64,000 nt of DNA from Catonia carolina (lineage: Eukaryota; Arthropoda; Insecta; Hemiptera; Achilidae): NCBI GenBank assembly GCA_035578175.1, contig JAQMRL010000001.1, positions 47,453,553 through 47,517,552 on the forward strand, read 5' to 3'. The translations under genes were made by a program, and so were the position numbers. The notes under the pieces are model-generated. The model searched no databases. It was not told the DNA's origin and saw only the letters and a list, made by a program, of their open reading frames with translations. Shown here piece after piece: positions 57,692 to 64,000 of the stretch (positions are counted from its first letter, which is position 1; the number at the start of each line of letters is the position of its first letter).

Positions 57692-60382
57692 TTAGATCAA
57701 TAGATCTCTACTCCATTTTCTTCGTAGGCGTCGGTGTGGTAAGTTTCGTCTTGACATTTGCTGTATTAGGGGATTGATGTGATCTGTTAATTTTCTGTTA
57801 AATTTGGAATATTTTAATTTAGCAGTTTCTGTTACAAAAGGGATTTTCAAATCGGAATGCAATGTTAAATTTGTTACGTAATATGGGGCGTTCGTTATCA
57901 TCCGAAGTATTTTTGACTGATGAGTTTGAATTTTTTGAATGTGAGTTTTCTTTGCGGTCCCAAAAATTTCAATACCGTAATTCCATATCGGTCGTAAATA
58001 GGCTTTGTATGTTAATAATTTAAATTTTAATGATAGAGTTGATTTTCTGTTGATGAATTTTGAAAGTAATCTTGTACGGTTATTTAGTTGCAAACGTTTT
58101 GTTTTGATATGATATCCCCAAGTCAGTCTACGGTCTAAATGGAGGCCCAGATATCGAACTTTATTTTCTTGCGGTATCTCATTGTTATCCAGGTAAACAG
58201 TTGGACAAGTTCTTCTTCTTAAAGTAAAAGTCACTTGCACAGATTTCAGCGGGTTAACTTTCATTCTCCAGTTTTTGAGCCATGTAGATACCTCATACAA
58301 GTGATTTTGGATGTTCATCGAAGTTTCTTCTGGAGATTCACTGCTGCATAACAGAACGGTATCATCTGCGTACGCTGCTACTGTCGTGAAGTCATTTTCC
58401 GGGAAGTCAGACGTAAATATGGAGTACAAAGCAGGAGATAATATGGACCCTTGAGGAACTCCTGCTTCGATATGCCAGACATTAGAATATTCCAAACCTT
58501 GGCGCACAACAAAATATCTATCCTCTAAAAATGATCTCAGAATTCCATAATATGTATCAGAAAAAATAGATTTTAATTTATACAAAAGCCCGGGATGCCA
58601 AACCTTATCGAACGCCGAACTAATATCCAAAAATACAGCCGATGTGTATAATTTTCGTTCTAACCCTACAGAAATTAAATCAACCACTCTGTGCAGCTGA
58701 TGAGTTGTTGAATGCTGCCTTCTGAATCCAAACTGATAATTTGGAGTTGTAGCTTCAATTATCGGCGAAAGTCGATCTAACAAAATTCGTTCAAAAAGTT
58801 TAGACACGATTGAAAGAAGGCTAATGGGCCGGTAAGAGCTTACACAGTGAGATGGTTTTTCCGGCTTCTGAAATAAAACAATAGTTGACAATTTCCATTG
58901 TAAAGGAAAATGCGCAGTTCTGAGAATAGCATTAAATATGTTTCGTATAAAAATTATCCCTCTTTCTGGTAACTCCTTTAATATCTCAGCAGTTATCAAA
59001 TCCAGACCTGGTGACTTGTGCAATGGAAGACGTTTAATAATACTCTTGACATCGTTTAAACTCACAGGTTTAGGCGGCAACGATAGCGTAGTTGGGCACG
59101 TTACGAATTCCTGTACATCCCTGTCAAACTCAATGTCTCCTGTTTGCACATGAGGTTTAAATACGTTGCTGAGATGTTCTCCAAATAAATCAGCTTTTTC
59201 TTGGTCAGACTTGGCCCAGGTTTGGTTCTCACGCCGAAGAGGAGTCGAAACTGGAACTTGCTTTAGAAGTCGCTTTGTTGCTCTCCATAACGAGCCATCT
59301 TCTGTGTCCAGGGAATTCAAGCGGCTTTTAAAGCGGTCGAGTTTAACTGCCCAGATTTCCTTTTTAAGTCTGTTGGATAGCCGATTGACAGTAGATTTAT
59401 CGTCCGGAAGTCTTGTACGATGCCATCGACGACGTGCTGCCCGTTTTTGAGTAATTAATTCCCGTATGGATCTGGGATAATGAGGTCCATTGCGTTCATT
59501 TTTTGAAACAGTTATTGCAGAATCCCATGCAGCAGATTGAATGATAGAGGTAAAATCGTCTATGGCGCATTCTAAATCGTGAGCAGTTTTTAAAGGGACG
59601 TGAACATTTAAATTGTTATTTACAAGATTTTGAAATTTGACCCAATCCATCTTACCGGTTGGCGTTAGCGATGGTAGTTGCTGTTTATAAAGAGGAGTAG
59701 CACTTATAGTTAACAGAACCGGAGAATGGTCGGATCTAAAATCGTCTAAATTTTCAACCGCATGGTGAAATCGACTTATACCTCGTGTTATAAATATATC
59801 TAGTATATCAGGTAGCTTTGTGACGGCAGAAGGCCAATATGTCGGCATCCTGGGCGTTATTACTTCAAATCGATTGTAGTCAACTACATTTAGCAGTTGC
59901 CTGCCTCGTGGTGTATTGACTCTACATCCCCACTGAGTGTTCTTCGCATTATAATCACCACCTGCAATAAATGCTGGTCCCAACTCATCGAAAAAATTTT
60001 GAAACTCCTCCTCAGTTACTCGAAATCGTGGCGGACAATAAACTGATGCTACATTAAATTTTAACTGGTTTAGGTATAAAGAAAGTACAGTTGCCTGAAG
60101 AAAATTTGTTGGAGGTTCAGTGAAAAGGAAGTCATGTTTTAAAGTCGCCTTGATGATAATTGCCGTGCCCCCTTGGCTCCGGTCGGCCGGGTGATCAGTC
60201 CGGTAAACGATGTAACCGGGAACGTAAAAACGAGAACGTGAAGTCAAGTGAGACTCCGAAATGAGGGCGATGTCTATTCTTTTCTCATGTAGCACATATT
60301 CTAGCTCATTGAAATGTTGTGAAATACCATTAGCATTCCACAACAAGACGACAAGGGAATTAGATGTCATATTATTTGGCAT
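57692..60382 (-). CDS. Jockey ORF2 polyprotein (AP-like endonuclease and reverse transcriptase)
   Basis: ORF2 nicks target DNA and primes reverse transcription from the nick. The 896-residue protein is close to the usual jockey length. An exonuclease-endonuclease-phosphatase domain covers about 10-228, with N17 (WNANG), E43 (ISESH), D143/N145 (GGDYNAKN), D192/D195 (PDILDIF) and D218-H219 (RSDHSP). The reverse transcriptase covers about 490-760: SSYRPISLLS (515-524), NYQFGFRRQHST (548-559), FLDISSAFD with D586, GVPQGSILSP (641-650), YADD (671-674) and YLGLHLDRRLTW (744-755). The C-terminal part includes TNAPYYVTNLTLHSDLKIPF. Translation probably follows termination-reinitiation, since the ORF2 start codon overlaps the ORF1 stop by 11 nt. 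No inactivating change was seen. Confidence 0.95.
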   Translation of the reverse strand: MPNNMTSNSLVVLLWNANGISQHFNELEYVLHEKRIDIALISESHLTSRSRFYVPGYIVYRTDHPADRSQGGTAIIIKATLKHDFLFTEPPTNFLQATVLSLYLNQLKFNVASVYCPPRFRVTEEEFQNFFDELGPAFIAGGDYNAKNTQWGCRVNTPRGRQLLNVVDYNRFEVITPRMPTYWPSAVTKLPDILDIFITRGISRFHHAVENLDDFRSDHSPVLLTISATPLYKQQLPSLTPTGKMDWVKFQNLVNNNLNVHVPLKTAHDLECAIDDFTSIIQSAAWDSAITVSKNERNGPHYPRSIRELITQKRAARRRWHRTRLPDDKSTVNRLSNRLKKEIWAVKLDRFKSRLNSLDTEDGSLWRATKRLLKQVPVSTPLRRENQTWAKSDQEKADLFGEHLSNVFKPHVQTGDIEFDRDVQEFVTCPTTLSLPPKPVSLNDVKSIIKRLPLHKSPGLDLITAEILKELPERGIIFIRNIFNAILRTAHFPLQWKLSTIVLFQKPEKPSHCVSSYRPISLLSIVSKLFERILLDRLSPIIEATTPNYQFGFRRQHSTTHQLHRVVDLISVGLERKLYTSAVFLDISSAFDKVWHPGLLYKLKSIFSDTYYGILRSFLEDRYFVVRQGLEYSNVWHIEAGVPQGSILSPALYSIFTSDFPENDFTTVAAYADDTVLLCSSESPEETSMNIQNHLYEVSTWLKNWRMKVNPLKSVQVTFTLRRRTCPTVYLDNNEIPQENKVRYLGLHLDRRLTWGYHIKTKRLQLNNRTRLLSKFINRKSTLSLKFKLLTYKAYLRPIWNYGIEIFGTAKKTHIQKIQTHQSKILRMITNAPYYVTNLTLHSDLKIPFVTETAKLKYSKFNRKLTDHINPLIQQMSRRNLPHRRLRRKWSRDLLI

Positions 60383-61679
60383 TATTTTTAGACATTAAGA
60401 CTTGTATGAGTTGAGTCATCAACGAAATCATTGGAAACAATAGAGTTTTCATTTCCGACAAAAAAGTATTAATTTGACTTGACGGCCCCAACGCAGCATT
60501 ATATTCCGCAATTTGGGCAGATGAAAATATGGAAGGTGAATGTACCTGTAATAATGGAGTTTGTCCTGCTTGAATTTTATTTCCGGTGGATTTTGAAGGC
60601 AACGGTGGAAAAGATGAAGAATTAATGTCAGGTACTGGGTGCCTTTGATTTTTTGAATTTTCACTTGTTTTATGAAGGGGTGCCCGACGTTTCTGGATTT
60701 CCTTGTATATAGCACACCCTTTGTAGTTAGCCGGGTGAGACTGGGAACAGAGCGCACACGTGGCTGGCGTATCGCGTGGTTTGGTACAACTGGAAGACTC
60801 ATGATCCCCTGCACAACGCACGCATTTAGGAGCGTGATTACAATAACGTCTTGTATGTGAATATTGCTGGCACCTTAGACATTGAACTATATGGCGTTTC
60901 GGACGCGGCGGCTCAACTTTTATTTTAGAAAAAAATAAAGACGTTACATCAAATATTTGTTGATTATTTTCTGCCTTCTCTAGGTCTACAAACAACAGCG
61001 GCAAATACTGTTTTGTGCGATGGGACATAACATTCGATACACTGCGTACTGTATGACCTTTCTCCTTCAGTTCTGAAATTATCAGGCTATGATCCATCGA
61101 CTGGTGCAACCCACGTATGACTACACTGAATGGTTTATCTTCAGAAAGCTGATAGCAGTGAAAGTCAGCATTATTTTCTCTCAAATATTTGACACACTTT
61201 CTGTAATCATCACCATTGGAAAGGAAAATAGTGATACCTTGAGTTGTCGAAGAACATTTGAAACTGTCTCCGACTAACTGTTTTAAAATGTTGCATAACG
61301 GAACGTAATTTACGTTTGACTTTAAGAAAATCGGCGGGGGCCGTTGAATGTTCAACTTAGTTTTATCGCTTTCTGAGTTGTCGTTCGAAATATCAGAAAG
61401 TAAGGAATATTTATTACTGACAGGAGTTTTGTTTTCATATAAAATTGAATTTTTCGACCGTGGATCATTCGGATGTATTTTTTTAATAGCATTTTCATCA
61501 ATAGAAACGTCAGTAATTTTACGTTTGTTTATTACTTGCCTCCATTCCGTGTTATTGGAGCCGTAATTATCTGAATTACTATTTTTGGTTACGTTATCCA
61601 AACTCAAACTAGTTTGGATAGTTTGGACAGTCTCCATAGTAGGACACGGGCCGTAACCAACGTTGTTACTCGGTTGCAT
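60372..61679 (-). CDS. Jockey ORF1 protein (gag-like, zinc knuckles)
   Basis: ORF1 proteins of jockey elements bind the element RNA and help form the ribonucleoprotein and target it to the nucleus. The 435-residue protein begins with a polar, Asn/Ser-rich region (1-115). A region about 183-255 (FSVVIRGLHQSMDHSLIISE onward) matches the domain called PRE_C2HC, which precedes the knuckles in jockey proteins. Three CCHC-type knuckles follow: C267-C270-H275-C280, C286-C289-H293-C298 and C308-C311-H315-C322. A Pro/Ser-rich C-terminus ends SKNNAK. The ATG at 61679 is the first in frame after the noncoding leader. The stop lies inside ORF2: the two share ATGCCAAATAA. No frameshift or stop was seen. 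Confidence 0.93.
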   Translation of the reverse strand: MQPSNNVGYGPCPTMETVQTIQTSLSLDNVTKNSNSDNYGSNNTEWRQVINKRKITDVSIDENAIKKIHPNDPRSKNSILYENKTPVSNKYSLLSDISNDNSESDKTKLNIQRPPPIFLKSNVNYVPLCNILKQLVGDSFKCSSTTQGITIFLSNGDDYRKCVKYLRENNADFHCYQLSEDKPFSVVIRGLHQSMDHSLIISELKEKGHTVRSVSNVMSHRTKQYLPLLFVDLEKAENNQQIFDVTSLFFSKIKVEPPRPKRHIVQCLRCQQYSHTRRYCNHAPKCVRCAGDHESSSCTKPRDTPATCALCSQSHPANYKGCAIYKEIQKRRAPLHKTSENSKNQRHPVPDINSSSFPPLPSKSTGNKIQAGQTPLLQVHSPSIFSSAQIAEYNAALGPSSQINTFLSEMKTLLFPMISLMTQLIQVLMSKNNAK

Positions 61680-61911
61680 AGCAACCTAACCTTAAACGAA
61701 CAAATGTATGGTGTTCGTTGTATTTTTCTTGGAACAGTTTTCAATATAAAGTAATTTAATTCTGAAAAACACTTACAATGAAACTGAAGACCAGACGATA
61801 TTATTTTTACGAAAATGTTCAATAATTCAGTACATTTAACATAAAAAATGACCAGCACAAAAACACAACAAACATCAGCTGTCTAAAAATATAAAAAGAT
61901 TCAAATTAAGA

Positions 61912-64000
61912 TTTAAACAGAAAACTTAACTCTTTGACAAGAGCTGATGATATTTTGGTAAATATTGTTTCATTAATTTTCGGATAATTGTTATTTCTTC
62001 TTTAAAAAAGCTTTATCTGATTTTTTTGTAAAGATTTATCTTGAACCAAAATTAAGTTTTCATTTCATAATGGAATATTTAATATTTCCAGTTTCATGTT
62101 TATACTAATAAAGATAAACCTGATGGATAAACGTCATATTAAATAACAAAATAACATTTTCAGTTGGTTTATAAAATACTGTGTAGGCCTACATTTTATA
62201 TAAAACAAGTAACAGCAAATAAGGTTGTGTGTTCAACGTTAATAAGGGAATTCAGGCGAAATTAGAATACTGTATTCACAAAGGAGTTAAAGTTCACTTC
62301 AACTAAAAACATTTTGGTAGGTATTATAAGATTATTATAACTTTGAGTGAAATGAATTAATAGGCTTAGGAAATTAATGTTTAACAATTTTCAATATGTT
62401 GATGGACATATAAAAAATAGATTTAAATGAGGTTAAATACTAGCACTTGTAAAACACAATACTGTAACCTAGGTAAAGTATTTATAGGTAAGAGATTTCT
62501 TTGGAAGTTCGATTTTCCTCGCTTAGAAAAATTTCTTACAACTTTTACTACCAATAAATATTTTAAAATCACCATCGATAGTTACTTTATTATATCCGAA
62601 TTAACAGTAATATTTGACGTATATCCTACGACAATGTCGTCACCGAACCGATAAAGTGTACTTCATAGTAAATATAGCGATTTAAATTTTTTGTCGCATT
62701 TTTTTACTGTAAGAACCCAAAACACAGGTTTGGTAAGACAAGTTTTGGTTTTCTGCACCTAAAAATCTATTGAAAAACTGGAATTTCTTAATGAGTCAGC
62801 AAACAGCTAAATATTTCCAGATTTTTCAGATATTTTCATCCAAAATGAAGAAAAACCTTTAGTTGTTTTGAAAATAGAAGGAACATCTTGGAGGAATGCG
62901 TTTTATCGACGAACAAAATTACAAAGTACTGTTTACAACAATCTTGTGTACCGCTGCGTCAAATTCCTATCATATTTTGTAAATTATACAGAAAAGTAAA
63001 AAGTGTAGCTATGTAGGTTTCAATATTTTAATCTTCTTTACTTTTTGAACTACGATTCTAATAACAATGGGAGGTGGTAAACATACACACGATGATAATT
63101 TAAAAGATAATTGAGTATTGTGAATCCAAAGGGTACTGAAACCAAACTGGTCAAAAACCCCTTATCTTTCTTAATACACTGACTTCAAGAATTTTGAATA
63201 TTAAGATTAATGCTGCAATTTGTAAAATTAATGCTAAGTAATCCTTAAAATTAACATTAAAACAACTTTGTCTCTCTTCATTTTTGAAGTTGGCTGTTTG
63301 TTTCATTTTTAATCTCAAGGAATATTGCACATTGATTGGTATTTCCAATATCAGAGTGAATAATCATCCTCACTATCATCAGCAATAATAATTGTGGTTA
63401 TTATTGTTGACTACTGACCTGTTTTCCAAAAGGTAAATACCATGGAGGTTTATACCAATGAATACAAACCACAAATTGTAAATACGTAGCACAAACACGC
63501 AAAACTGTTAATAGAACAAACCCTTTAAGTAAAACTTGCATCGCACATAATATACGTATACTTTGTTTATAAAGGTTAGGTTAAACGTCTAAACATCAAA
63601 TAATTTACAAATCATGAAGTCTTTTAAGAAAGAAATATAATAAAATAGCTTTTAACTAAGTATAACATTCAAACTCTGTAATGTACATTTCCATTTTATG
63701 ATGAAAGAAACATCAGCTTTATCCGATAACAATTATTTCTTGAAATATCAACAGTTGTATTTTACTTTAAAAATCTGTTCATGTGCTTTGTAAAAATATG
63801 GTAAGTATCTTACAGGTTTTTCAAACTTTTATACCTTAATTAGAAACTATACAATGAATAAAAGTTTAACTGATGTTTTTTTAATAACAAGTGACGTGAA
63901 AAATAGAGAGATAAATTTCTTATAAAAGTACATCCCAGTATGATTCAAGAGTTGAACAATAATAAGATAATTAATAAAATTAAAAAACAAACATAAGGAA
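61912..64000. other. AT-rich right flank
   Basis: No gene, RNA or repeat family recognised. Frames of up to 75 codons (for example 62427-62654) are not supported by any motif. Confidence 0.5.

Larger units (their letters stand above)
57488..61902 (-). mobile_element. Full-length jockey-clade non-LTR retrotransposon
   Basis: The element is about 4.4 kb and transcribed on the minus strand. Order: 5' untranslated region (about 61902-61680), ORF1 (61679-60372), ORF2 (60382-57692), 3' untranslated region (57691-57510) and a 22-nt poly(A) tail (T run at 57488-57509). AAATTAAGA at 57479-57487 and 61903-61911 is a candidate 9-bp target duplication, possibly longer by three T. It is AT-rich, so support is moderate. 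Both proteins are uninterrupted with all catalytic motifs, so this copy may be recent and perhaps competent. The exact 5' start is inferred from the flanking duplication. Confidence 0.9.

Noticed and set aside
58938..61566. Several plus-strand frames of 62-94 codons
   Set aside because: All are shadows of the jockey ORF1 and ORF2 on the other strand.
1..64000. CRISPR arrays, operons, phage or plasmid modules
   Set aside because: No regularly spaced repeats or compact gene clusters exist; the content is that of an animal genome.

Overview
The window looks like a piece of an animal nuclear genome, most likely an insect. It is strongly AT-rich and has no operon-like gene packing. It is filled with transposable elements typical of insects: mariner/IS630-type DNA transposons, a pogo-like element, jockey-clade and other non-LTR retrotransposons, tRNA-derived SINEs and solo-LTR-like repeats. 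The insect order cannot be fixed from sequence alone; the repeat set would fit a hemipteran or a polyneopteran. I found no host protein-coding gene, no rRNA and no functional tRNA, so this is intergenic or deep-intronic DNA.

The one intact coding unit is on the minus strand at about 57488-61902. It is an apparently full-length jockey-type retrotransposon with ORF1 (zinc-knuckle nucleic-acid-binding protein, 435 aa) and ORF2 (endonuclease plus reverse transcriptase, 896 aa). The ORFs overlap by 11 nt. A 22-nt poly(A) tail closes the 3' end and a candidate 9-bp target-site duplication flanks the element.

Everything else recognisable is broken. From left to right: a rearranged mariner (717-1662); a putative solo LTR (2092-2673); about 6 kb with little signal; an internally deleted IS630/mariner-type element (8665-9595); a truncated relative (10354-10901); a second LTR copy (about 11010-12052) carrying two nested insertions, each with perfect target-site duplications; SINE-rich DNA with LINE 3' ends (13-24 kb); a foldback transposon (23709-24492); non-coding repeats and SINEs (25-36 kb); jockey and LINE 3' fragments (33-48 kb); a pogo-like relic (50362-51774) containing another repeat; more repeats; then the intact jockey element.

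Three themes stand out. Two DNA transposons have one end replaced by a mirror-image copy of the other (one has two 3' ends, the other two 5' ends), and a third has an inverted duplication beside its truncation. Many short LINE 3' ends can be dated relatively because their target-site duplications survive. Several SINE families combine different tRNA-like heads with shared 3' bodies. No new biological system could be demonstrated; the mirrored transposons and an unclassified three-copy repeat are the least conventional observations.
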